This document shows positions 33,580-45,060 of a stretch of DNA of 64,000 bases, one piece after another. The stretch's first letter is position 1. Each line of letters starts with the position of its first letter. The translations under genes and the position numbers were made by a program. The stretch comes from Dactylorhiza incarnata. Its lineage: Eukaryota > Streptophyta > Magnoliopsida > Asparagales > Orchidaceae. Where the stretch lies: contig JAWHQI010000040.1 of NCBI GenBank assembly GCA_033032865.1, forward strand, positions 11,763,001 through 11,827,000. Direction: 5' to 3'. A model generated the notes under the pieces. It saw only the letters and a program-made list of their open reading frames with translations. It was not told the origin of the DNA and did not search any database.

Positions 33580-36500
33580 AGATTATACCTGAAAGGAAAA
33601 GCTCGGGGTACTCCGCAAGCATGTTTTGCTCTCTTTCCCAAGAGAGTTCCTCTTTTCCGCAGTTGTTCCAACGGACCTTCACCATCCGAATGGACTTGTT
33701 CCGCAACTACTTCACTTCAGTGTCTTCAATGCAAAAGGGTTTGACTTTCGTCGCTAGCCCACCATCTACCGACACTTCACTGACCGCAACAACATGAGTA
33801 GGCTCTTTCACAGCCTTCCGCAAAACAGAAATTTGAAATACGTCATGAAGCCTCTTAGCTCCGAAGATAGAGCAAGCCGGCAGGTAGCTTCACCAATGCG
33901 CTCCAAGATCTCGAACGGTCCTAATTACCTCGGACTTAGCTTTTTCAAGCGTCGGATCCTCGATACTCCTTTGAACAGTTTGATCTTGAGATAAACCCAG
34001 TCGCCAACGGCGAACTCGACATTCTGGTGATTTGCATTGTAGTATTTTGCTTGCCTATCCTGGGCAATGAGCAACCGCTCCCGAATAGCCCGAATTGATG
34101 TATTTGCCTCATCCACGTCCTTGCTTTTTAACAACTTAGTGTCGCCCGTTTCAGCCCAAGATAACGGTGTGCGACATTTCCTACCATAAAGAGCCTCGAA
34201 AGGTGCCATCTTTATACTTGCTTGGTAGCTATTGTTGTAAGCAAACTCAATCATATAGAGATGGTCCTCCCATCTCTTTCTGAAGTCCAGGGCGCACATC
34301 CTCACCATGTCCTCCATCGTCCTATTGGTCTTTTCGGTCTGTCCATCTATTTGTGGGTGGAAGGCCTTGCTAAACCTTAGCTTGGTACCCAATAATTGAT
34401 GAATCAGCCTCTAATCATTTGATGTGAACCGCCCATCACGATCACTGACGATGGTACGGGGAATCCCGTGCCACCGTACGATGTTATCGACGTACAACTT
34501 TGCCAGCTTCTCCACAGAATCATCCTTCCATTCGGAATAATGTGTGATACCTTCGTCAATCGGTCCACGACCACCCAGATGGCGTCGTTTCCATGTTGCG
34601 ATCTCGGCAATCCGTGCACAAAATCCATCGAAATATCATCGAACTTCCATTCCGGAATCGGCAAGGACTTCAGAAACCCACCAGGACGTTGACATTCCGC
34701 CTTCACCAACGCGCAAGTATGACACTTGGCCACGTAGAGGGCAATGTCTTTCTTCATACCCGGCCACCAGAAGAGTTTCTTCATATACATGTACATTTTC
34801 GTGCTCCCAGGGTGGATCGAGTACTTGGTATGATGAGCCTCGTACATCAACTCCGCCCGTAGAGTGCCAACATTTGGGACGCACAATCTGTCCTTTTTCC
34901 ACATTAGGCCATCTTCGAAAGAGAAATCAGCGTTTGACCCATCGACGGTCTCCGCTTTATAGCGTTTCATGCTCTCATCCAGCTCCAATGCTTGTCGAAA
35001 TCGGTCGGCAAGGTCGTATTGAACTTCCATCTAGTTCAAGCATGCTGAAGGAGACGCTCTTCTATCGACGCAAATGATCTCCATATATTCTAGCTCGCGG
35101 ATTAGACGCTCATCGTGCATCAAAATCCAATTTGCTCGAGCAGGAGTCCGACGACTCAATGCGTCCGCAACTACATTTGCCTTACCAGGAGTATATTTGA
35201 TGTCGAAGGTATAGTCCCCAAGGAACTCCATCCACCTCTTCTGACGCATATTCAACTCCCTTTGATCCAGCAGGTACTTGAGGCTCTTGTGGTCAGTAAA
35301 GATATCGATCTTCACACCATACAAGTAATGCCTCGAAAGCTTGAGGGCGAAAACCACGACCGCTAGCTTCAAATCATGGACCGGGTAGTTCCTTTCATGA
35401 ACCTTCAGTTGTCGGGAGCCGTAGGCAATTACCTTCCCGAACTGCACTAGGACGCAACCCAAACCACTCCCCGAGGCATCACTATAAATTTTGTAGCCTT
35501 CTGTACCACATGGCGAGCATAGAATGTGCGTCGTGGTCAGACGGCTCTTCAATTCTTCAAAAGCTCGAGCGCACTCAGGCGTCCAATCGAACTTGTGATC
35601 TTTCCTAGTCAGTTTAGTGAGAGGGAGTGCGACCCTCGAGAAGTTCTTCACAAAGCGCCTATAATAGTCGGCAAGTCCTAAGAAACTTCGGACTTCTGCT
35701 ACGTTTTTCAACACAGGCCATGCTTGGATTGCTTCTACTTTCGAAGGATCGACTGTGATTCCTTCTCCACTAACAACATGGCCAAGGAATACTACTGACG
35801 ATAGACAAAACTCGCACTTGGAGAACTTGGCATATAGTTGACTCCTCCTCAGGGTGCTCAAAACTGCGTGCAGATGCTCTGCATGCTCCTCCTCCGATTG
35901 AGAGTATACCAAAATGTCGTCGATGAAGACGATCACAAACTGATCCAAATACTCTCAGAACGTTCTATTCATTAAGTCCATGAATACCGACGGTGCATTA
36001 GATAGACCGAACGGCATAACAGTGAACTCATAGTGCCCAAAGCGGGTACTGAACGCTGTCTTTGGAATGTCACAATCCCGAATACGAAGCTGATAATAGC
36101 CGAACCTTAAGTCAAGCTTAGAGTATACCGTCGACCCAACCAGTTGGTCGAATAAGTCGTCGATTCTTGGAATCGGATAACGGTTCTTCTCGGTCAACTT
36201 ATTCAGCTCTTGATAGTCGATACATAGACGCAAGCTCCCGTCCTTCTTTTTCAGAAAGAGGACCGGTGCACTCCAAGGCGATGAACTCAGACGTACGTAG
36301 CCTTGCTCTAGCAGCTCTTGCAATTGGACCTTCAGCTCTGCCAATTCCTTTGGCGCTATCCAGTACGGTGAGCAGGCCACAGGTTTGGCACCTGGCACCA
36401 GTTCAATACAGAAATCAATCTCCCGCTGAGGCGGAGCCCCAGGGAGTTTGTTAGGAAACACGTCGGCGTACTCCGCTACAACTGGTACATCGCATAACCT

Positions 36501-37031
36501 GGGCTTTGGCTCTGAAGCCTCCAATAGGGTGAAGAACAACTCTGCCCCTTTTCTCATCGCCTTAACCACTTGGAGAGCAGACATCAGTGTCTTGCTCGCT
36601 CCTGGCATACCTGCGAACGTGGTTTCGTCTTCGGTGTTCTTTCCCAGAGTGATCTCCTTTGAATTGCAATCTATGCATGCTCGCTGCTCCGAGAGCCAGT
36701 CCATGCCAAAGATCACATCAAATTCAGCTAACGGTAATAACGACGCTTCCAAGTCGAAATCCTGATTTCCTATCCGCACCTTCACACGGCTCTTCCTATC
36801 AGCACTCATGCGAGACCCGTTAGGTAGCACGACCTCCAACTTTTCTTTTGCTAAGGCTGACGGCACTCCGATTCGCACCACGAAGTCCATAGACAGAAAA
36901 GAGTGCGATGCTCCCGTGTCAAATAGAGCTCTCGCCGGATAGTTGAAAATTAGGACGAAGCCTAATTGCACACAAAAAACATAAGGTCGCACAACGGGAT
37001 CAATCACACATAGCTATGTAAAAGCTAACAT
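33580..37031 (-). pseudogene. pol: Element D pol (broken)
   Basis: The protease DTGAS lies at 36906-36920. RT has [18 protein letters not shown] and FIDD at 35916-35927. RNase H has [10 protein letters not shown] and HYLYG. The integrase has the HH-CC domain (HHTKYSIHPG...CHTC), DFVHGLP, and HPQIDGQTEKTNR. The end RNKSIRMVKVRW...WERE is the chromodomain-like tail of Del/Tekay elements. Damage: TAG 37014, TGA 35955 (likely CGA), TAG 35031 (likely CAG), a one-base shift near 34535, TAG 34411 (likely TGG) and further shifts after 33950. The frame after the tail reads through the polypurine tract into the LTR. Confidence 0.9.
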
Positions 37032-38261
37032 TTAATTCATACCTGTGACGACATCAGTTTGTCGTATGGCTTCTTGCTGGCCAAGCGAATAAACTCTAGG
37101 CTGGCTCGGAATATGCTGGGAAGCAGAAGACTCCGCAGCTTTACCCCTTTCCGTATGACCCGCTGCACGAGCATAGTCCAACGCTCGGTTCTCCGGCTTC
37201 GGGGGACCACTTCTACACACATGCGCCTTGTGTCCCACCTTCCCGCAGGTGAAACATGTAATATGGCTATATGCTGTCGTAGCTCCCGACACAGTTAAGC
37301 GAGTTGGCTCCGCCGGTTTGAACTTCCTTTTGTTCCTCCTGAACTCCGACTTGGACTGAGAGGCCGGCGCATGAAACTCGGGTTTCTTTGCCATGCCATG
37401 TGCTTGTACTCTCTTCATGTCCAACTCCAGAGATCTGGCGCTTTGCACCATCACATGGAAGACAAACGTCAAAGGGCCTGCAAGGAGCTACCTCAACTCA
37501 TCTCGAAGACCTTCATAAAACTTGTTCGTATTCATTTCCTCATCTTCCACCAAAAACCCCGCATAGCAGCCCAATCTAGTGAACTCGTGCAAGTACTCGT
37601 CCACCGAGCTATCGCCTTGAGTTAACTTCAAGAACTGGTTCTACAATGCAATGCATTGGGCAGAAGGAATATACCTCTGAAGAAACGACTTTGAGAACTC
37701 CACTAATGTGATCTCGGTAATCTCCTTGCCTCCAAACCTATGCACTTCCTGCTCGGCCTACCAAAGCTCTGCCTCTCCGTTGAGGAGGAAGGTGGCAAGA
37801 GTGACCATCATAGCTTCTTCTGTTGCTGTCGCCTTTAGAGTTTTTCTAACCGTTGACAGCCAGTCCTCCGCCTTCGTTGAGGATCCAGTCCCCGAAAAGG
37901 TTGGAGGATGAAAACTTAGAAAGTGCTGAAGTTGTTGATCACGTGCTCGCACAACAACTACTCGCTCTACTCGACATTCCACCCTTGGCTCCACCGCAGG
38001 TTCCATTGCGGCCACTGGTACAGGGATCTCCACCCTCTGTTCCACTACAAGTTCCACTACGACAGCTGCCACTGCGGCCACATCCGGAGTAGGCGTAGCA
38101 GGCTGTGCAAGCCTTTGAGATTGAGTGTTGATTAACGTGAGGACCGCTTCAACGATTAACCTGATCATCTCAGCTAGAGGAGTGGTCGCTGGCACCTCAG
38201 CCGACACACTACTTTCAGTGGTGTTACGGGGTCGAGACTGCCCCACAGCACTCCTAGTCAC
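37032..38261 (-). pseudogene. gag: Element D gag (three to four stops, frame otherwise intact)
   Basis: Gypsy capsid/nucleocapsid protein in one frame. An N-terminal Val/Ala/Pro-rich stretch leads to FHPPTFSGTG...AEDWL (the usual gypsy gag start block), then the capsid region, then the zinc knuckle CFTCGKVGHKAHVC (37215-37256, all four ligands present). In-frame stops: TAG 37758 (likely TGG), TAG 37641, TAG 37488, and TAA 37032 at the gag/pol boundary. No frameshift. It overlaps no other gene. Confidence 0.88.
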
Positions 38262-38470
38262 CTATAAATTATGCAAGACACAATTTAGTGACCGAAAACA
38301 AGGCAAACAACAATCATGGAACGCTCAGGTTCCACAAACAAGTATGTTTTTCCATTCCTAAGTGGACATTTTTATTAGTTTTGTCGTTTTAGGTGAGCGC
38401 ACAGCCCGTGCACACCACCCCTTAAAAGGAATTCGTCCCGAATTTGCGAAACTACGAATCGACGCCCTAA

Positions 38471-38481
38471 GTCCGATACCA
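38471..38481 (-). other. Primer binding site of element D
   Basis: Minus-strand TGGTATCGGAC, three bases from the LTR (38485). It is a variant of the tRNA-Met type. Confidence 0.7.
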
Positions 38482-38484
38482 AAT

Positions 38485-40239
38485 TGTAACACCCTTCCAG
38501 TACGAATAATATAACAGTAGGTCCGGCCGGGACCCCACGCTATACTAACCATACTAGCTAGGCGTTAAAAGGAGATATACAGAAAAGAACTACACCAGAG
38601 TATACTAAACATAAGCGGAAGCATAAAGATTTAAAATTTCTCTTAGAATAGTCCACTATCACAGGAATGAAACAATAAAGTGTAGAGTTACGGCCTTAAG
38701 GCCTTACTTTCCAAAAAGTACAAAACTCCAAAAACATACTTCGGCACGCAGGTCGGCAATACATGAAAAGCAGGAAAGAGGGTGGCCTTCGAGGGACAAC
38801 ACAGCAAAAGGGCCACCACCAGCTATTTCCCGCTTGGCTCACCTGCACCTGCAACAACGACCAACCAAAACGTGGCAAACAGGTAACCGGTCAGCTAAAG
38901 CTGACCAAAATTATAACGACCCCACCCCTAAAGCCGGGGTGGCGGTACTCCTTCCCTGCAGGCATATAGTATAGGCATAGATTGTCAAGGTACATTCAAA
39001 CACCACATGTACAAGCAATCAACACCAACGTGGGCACGCACGGCCATACATTTCGTGCTCTGAAGGCACTCTCACGGTGTATTCTCCAAGCTACACCTAA
39101 CAACTCCTTAAACGATGAGTTCGCATGAGCTTTGACCGTCAAGACTAGCTTGCCTTACGGACCAATCCCAACATCATACGGTGCACCGAGGAGCTACCTC
39201 TTCACCAATTTGGTATGGGAGCGGGTTCGGTTCAGCTTTGCCCGTGCTCAAATCGTCGGGATCAATCGTCACGACACGGGTACAGCTTCACCTCAGCCCG
39301 AATAATGAAAGGAGGTTTCACACACCCCACAACCAGTTCCCTGGGAGCTACCGCCGGCGCTAGCACTAGCACCGGGCGGTAGTGGCAGATCTCCAAATCC
39401 ACCCACAACATCGGGTATTTTCTGGAGGTTACTTCCAGGACTCCCTGCAGTACTCTACTGTACACAGAACCCGCAAAATAGCGCAAATAAAACACGGAGT
39501 CTTCTCCGGCATAATTAATCACTATAGCCATCACCAATCCAGACCAACCTGTCCGGATGGGTTTCACACACAATGCCTATATCCGTACTACGATTCCGGA
39601 TGCTAATGCAAGTAACCAAAGGGGATCGAAACGATCAACCCGCTGGAAAACTCACTTTTCTCCACCAATCGGTGGGGGATTTTCCATGCAAACATGCCAT
39701 AAAAAGGAGGACTTCACTTGTCCAAGTAGAAAATCGTTACCCTTGTCATTTTCTTGTTCACCATGAGAATCCAAGATTCTAAGCGGATGAAAAGTACCGC
39801 ACCGGACTGCTCTCTGTGGATCTGTAAATGGCTCGCGATTTGGAGCTTCGGAGCTGTGTCAATGGTGGAAGACACCTTCTTCTTCCTCCTTGGATTTCCT
39901 CTTTCTCAAGCTTGAAGAGAGATAAGACTTTAGAAATAAAGAGAATATCTCCTCTGGTCAAGGCTTAAGAAATCCCGGATTAAACCCCAGCCATCGGATC
40001 TAAGAACATAAGGATTTGACGGCCACAATTTCATATCACGAATCTGTATCGCGCGCTAGCACCGGCGCTAGTGCTAGCGCCTGCGCTAGCTTCCGTCTCG
40101 ACGGCTAGCATTTGCCAACACTTAAGGATTCCGTCTCGACGGTTAGCAACCGTCGAGTTGTCTAGCGCCAGGCGGTAGCACTACCGCCTGCGCTAGCTCC
40201 CAGCAGCCCAATTCTGCTTCAAAGTTTTGGGGTGTTACA
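38485..40239 (-). repeat. 5' LTR of element D
   Basis: 1,755 bp and close to the 3' LTR. GCTASCGCC modules lie at 39346-39365, 40053-40115 and 40162-40197. It contains a 20-bp insertion near 39300 not seen in the partner. Confidence 0.92.
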
Positions 40240-43200
40240 TCTAGGTTAGTATTCACACTACCTAACCTAGACCTATCGTATGCCTCAACGCAAAACTGCG
40301 GAGCATCTGCGTACTCTTATTGGCTGGAGCACCAGACTTTCATGGCTAAGTGCAAATTCCACACTTGCCGAGTCAACGTATTGATGTTGGTGTGAACGAC
40401 CGTCCAATACCGAAGACCCACCACCTTTATGCACATGCAAACATGTTTACCATCTATCTCCGAGCCATAAACTCCCCGGGCTAACCCGCCCATCACAATA
40501 ACCTTCCGAGCCACCGGCTTGCCGGACCAGCCCGTCCGCACCAACAAGCATTACTGAGTCACAAACTCACCAGACTTTTTAGTCTGCTGCTACAACCACT
40601 GAGCCTACTGCTCGTAAGACCAAACTAACTAACCTCCCGTAACCACAGGGTGTGGGTGTGCGCATTATTATGTTAGTCTTGTACATTAACTTATCCCTAT
40701 AATTTATGGTTAGTCTTGGACTTCTTGAGGATTACCCTGTAAGGGGCTCGCTACAGTACTAGGAACTATAATGGGATGACACCCCAAAGCTCCCTTTCTA
40801 AGGCATTTAATGTTATTTGTAACTACTTGTAAGAATACCCTTCTTGTCATTACACTCAAATTACCCTGAGTACTTTAGGACCCTCTAAGGGGAAAGACGA
40901 TCTTTCGTCGGTCTAGGACACAACCTTACCTCTTTGCTTATCGGGTACACCCAACATATATATTCCTTTTGGTGACCTCACATCTTCTTAACCAGTCCAA
41001 GTACATCCTATACCTTCCATTCCCACCTAATGATCCTCAAATTACTCAAGTTTTACTGTTTTACTATACGCAAACCAAATGAGTTACATGAGTTGCATAA
41101 GAGGAGGTACTCCAAATATTCATCCAATTGACTCAAGATTATTACTGGGAGTCTATCATGATATTCCAAGACTAAATCCAGAGGATCATATTTTTCCTTA
41201 TTTAATTTGGCATTATTATAATTTCTCCAACATTGGTCAAGTATGAAATTGAACATGAAGTGTAAGATCTTCTTATGATATGGCCCCCATTTAATTATGG
41301 AAAATCTATGATGTCAAAATAACAGTAAATAAAGAATATCACAATTTTGCAGTAAGGGGTTGACCTCTAATTATAATATTGAATAATTACCCCAAATTAG
41401 AAATTTAAGAAGGAACCACCAAAAATACTTGTTCAAAAAATACGGGAAAATTACCAGACCTTTATATAAATCAGAAAAGTCTACTGACTAAATTTCAGAA
41501 TTTATAAGAACTAATTAGTCACCTAAATAAATATTCCAAGTAAACTCATACTAGGGAAAATTGTGAAGTAACCTACTGATAACTAATTCCAAAAATTATA
41601 CAAAATTTCACAAAGCTCTCAAATGTTCTAAAATGTCCTACCTCCAAGTTTCATAATTTTCCAGAGGGTATTTGGCCCTCAATTATTTAATATATTCCTA
41701 AAACAAAATAGAAACCTTGTGAATGAAGTACTAATTAAACTAATCCAATAATTACAAAAAAATTACCAAAGGTCTATATCATGATTTTATGCAACCTACC
41801 AAACTTTCATCAACATCCAAGGTGATTTGAGCATGTAAATTTCTCTTACAAGAAGGTTCCCTAATATGGCTATAACCTAAATCATAGGGGATAAGTGCTC
41901 CTAAAATTCTCATAAAATTTCTTAGGGAATATTTACACCCTATGAATTTATCTACCAAGTTTCATGACCATCCTAGGATATATATGCCCCTATGTCCTTC
42001 ACAAGGCTTAAAGTGCAACCCTAAGGTTAAAACTAGGGCCCTAGGGCATATCCACCCCACATCACCCCAAATTAATTATGGGGGTATCTTATGTGATCCT
42101 AATCCAATGGCCAAAGGTTCACACCACTTGGATGAGATTTGACCACCTAATTCCATCATGTACACTTTTGATCTAGTTTGACCTAGTTTGACCAAACTTG
42201 GGTTAACCAATTACCCAACCAAATCAGTCCCAATTGAGCTGAAATTTTTACCAGGGTAATATAATAACCCTAAAGAGCACCCACCAAACTTTGGAGGGGA
42301 TTGGAGTTCATTAGACCCTATAATTAAATAATATATGAGTTATTAAATTATTACAAAAACCTTACAAAAATGTTCTCCTAAAATTTCCATCTTTGGATAT
42401 GTTAAGGTTGTAGGTACAAATAACCTTGGTTTCAATGTTCAAGTCAATATCATTTCCCAATCAAAAGTTACTCAAGAAATGGTGGTTGTCCTACACTAGG
42501 GACCAGTCCCACCTAAATGGACATACAGGGAGCTACATATCTCCTTTTGGGCTGAAATTTATTTTCAATTAAAGTAGACTCCAAGGGCTACAACTTTGTT
42601 GTTGACCAGTTTTTCTGTAGAGTGCCCTAAGTATTTTTAATAAATTAATCTATGTACAGCAAAAAATGTGACAGAAAATACAATTCCATAAAGATTTATA
42701 CTACATGATCCAGCACGAATCCTGAAGCAAATCAAATGGCAGCGGGTCATCTTCCTCCTCCAACCAAGGATGCAGATTGCCCCGACCTCTAGCCCTTTTA
42801 TCTTGGTTTTCCCGGCAACCCACGCCCCTCCCCGGCCGGCCAATGCCACCACCACCTTCCTTGAGGTGTTGGCCGGCGACGGGAGGTCTTGGCCGGACGG
42901 TGGTGGCCGAAAACGGTTGTTTAGGCAATAAGAAAATATCCAAAAAATGGAGATTTTGGCAATTTACATTGGGGTCCAATTGGCCCCAATCATTGCAGAA
43001 GATGTAGATCTATCCATAGGAGAAGATGAGAAGAACCAGACCTTCTTGGAGCCTTGAAGCCTTGCCAAATCCCTTCCCTGCCATGGCCGATCCTAGGCTT
43101 TGGGTCCATTGCATCCTCCACACCAACAAGCTCAAAATCTTTAGGTGAGTGGGGGAAACTCATCCTCACAGCCTTGTGAAGCTTTTTAAAGAGCCACTTG

Positions 43201-44161
43201 TGGAAGGGGGAGGGGTGAAACCTCCAATTTCACCATTAATGGCAATTAAGAATTTTGGGCCAAAACTGAAATTTCATTAAATCAGCCCTTGGGTGGTCGG
43301 CCATGGCTATGAAACTCCTCAAAACTGATGAGGGAGAAGGTACAAAGCCATTGGAGATGAAGAGGGGAGTCCATTGGCCTCCCATTGCCATTAATGGCCT
43401 TCTCTCTCCTTTCTCTCTCTTCAAAATTGGGGAATTGCACTTTCTCTCTCCTACTCATAATTTCCAGAAATTATCTCCCCTTTAGTAGATATCAGGCCCA
43501 TGAAGCTATTGGGTCACTCCAATTGGGTCTAGCCCAAGTGGATTGGGCTTGATTAGGTTAAAATATGTCATTTTGACCCAAATTTAGGGTGGAGTTGACT
43601 TTGGTCAATTTGACCATTTGAGTTGACCCCCATGGGTGGCTTAAGACCCATTGGCCTCCCTTAAGGGTTAGGAAGGTCTAGGTAGGGTCAATTTGGCAAA
43701 GTGGAGGCCAATTGACCCACAATAGGGCATTTTGACCAAAATAGGGCTAGAGTTGACTTTGGTCTAATTGGCCAAATTGGTGGAGGCCAATTGACCATAA
43801 GGGCAGGGTCAAGGTCAATTTGGCATAGTGGAGGCCAATTGACCATAATTAGGCTACTTTGACCAATTTAATGTTAAGGTTGACTTAGGTCAACTTGACC
43901 ACTTTGGTTGACCCCAATGGGTCCTTAGTACTCTAAAGGGACTCTTAAAGGGTTAGGTATGCTATGGTGGGGTCAAAGGGTCAAGGTGAGTCCCTTAATT
44001 CCAACCCTATGCTTATTAATTGGAAATTGGTATTTGCAGACCAAGGTGATTTTCTCCTTCCTTCCTAAAATTTTATGCTCCCTTTGTGTTTCCTATCGTT
44101 TTGTCATGCCCTAGTCATGACAAAACCATCCTAGGGGTCTAGTTGTTTGGGGGATGTTACA
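40240..44161 (-). repeat. 5' LTR of element C, second part
   Basis: Resumes at TCTAGGTTAG after D and matches 24032-27995. The G tract is short here. The TTGAC cluster is kept at 43560-43985. No gene. Confidence 0.88.
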
Positions 44162-45060
44162 AATTATGTGAGTGCTTTAGAATACACGTCAATAATAATA
44201 CAAGAATCTTAAATGAGAGGAAATAGACAAAAATTATAAATCATTTGCTTGGAGGGAATGCGAGACTCTTCCTCTGATTCAAAGGGGTGCCCATCTTGGT
44301 CCACAAGCTTATCCTTTTCCTCCATAGCTGCTTCCATGATAGGAGAGGAGATGTCACCTTCTCCTAGTCGTGACTTCAACCGGGGTTGTTCACCTCAACA
44401 GAAAGGGATTCGGACTCCTACAAAGGATCCTTGCAAATGCCTCCTAACACCTTTAAGAAGTTTGGGGAGGTAAGATATGACTAGGGTTCAAAACCTTGAT
44501 CTTTCTGGGTGAAAAATAAAGAAGACGATGCTTCCCTCGGTCGAACTCCCGCTGAAATCGCAAGCTATGGTAATATAGTAAAATAGGATGCATGCGCGTG
44601 TGACACAAAGCGCATGCGCATGCAGCACAAAGTGCATGCGCGTGCGGCACAAAGAGGATGCACTTGCATGGGATTAATAGATGCAGCAAACATGCGCATC
44701 CATATCGTGCATGTGCATTTGCACGCGCACACACGCGCATGCATAAATTATGCACACATAAACTCAGATTCACCCAAACAGCGTGAAAAGCATAGAATGA
44801 CCGCGCATTCACAAATGCACGTGTGTGCATGCATCTGCAAAAAGAGTGTACGTGCTTGCAAAAATAATGCATGCATAAACTCAATGGACAGAAAACATGA
44901 CAACTAGGGGAGAAAGAGGCGCATGCGCGTGTGGAAATTCTGTATTGGCGTGCGTGAGCTAATTTTAACATAACATCCCCTAAATTGCATGAAAATCCAC
45001 ACCTGTATAAGAAATCATCCACACTGTCCAGAAATACAAATAAACTTAATATAAGCATTA
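44162..45060. repeat. Sequence flanking C, including candidate 5' LTR of E, part 2
   Basis: Continuation of the DNA at 23081. It is non-coding. A 201-codon minus-strand frame (44453-45058) is rich in Cys, His and Ala only because of the repeated GCATGCGCGTG words, and I do not regard it as a gene. Confidence 0.4.
44588..44945. repeat. Alternating purine-pyrimidine GCATGCGCGTG repeats
   Basis: Many GCATGCGC, GTGCATGTGC and GCACGCGCACAC words with spacers such as CACAAAG. Long alternating Pu-Py runs can adopt Z-DNA. Related but fewer words occur at 20461-20560 in the same host element. Confidence 0.65.

Larger units (their letters stand above)
31797..40239 (-). mobile_element. Element D: Ty3/gypsy (Del/Tekay-like) retrotransposon nested in the LTR of C
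   Basis: An 8.4-kb minus-strand element with LTRs of 1,725 and 1,755 bp, primer site, gag, protease, RT, RNase H, integrase and a chromodomain-like C-terminal end. The domain order is gypsy (integrase last). The LTRs differ at about 2% of positions in the first 190 bp counted by eye, fewer than the LTRs of C, so D is younger than C. The TSD is perfect. Gag-pol was one long frame, now interrupted by seven stops before its first frameshift. Confidence 0.93.
23082..44161 (-). mobile_element. Element C: gypsy-type LTR retrotransposon with giant LTRs, gag/pol mostly lost
   Basis: A 21-kb insertion that contains element D. Without D it is about 12.6 kb: LTRs of 4.91 and 4.88 kb and an internal part of only 2.84 kb. 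The minus orientation is set by a primer site (30821-30832) against the right LTR and by an integrase C-terminal remnant (28085-28440) next to the left LTR. There is no gag, protease, RT or RNase H, so it must have depended on a helper, like LARD elements. Its TSD is AATTA. Confidence 0.87.

Noticed and set aside
44453..45058. 201-codon Cys/His-rich minus-strand frame
   Set aside because: Composition follows the GCATGCGCGTG repeats. There is no spaced Cys/His motif.
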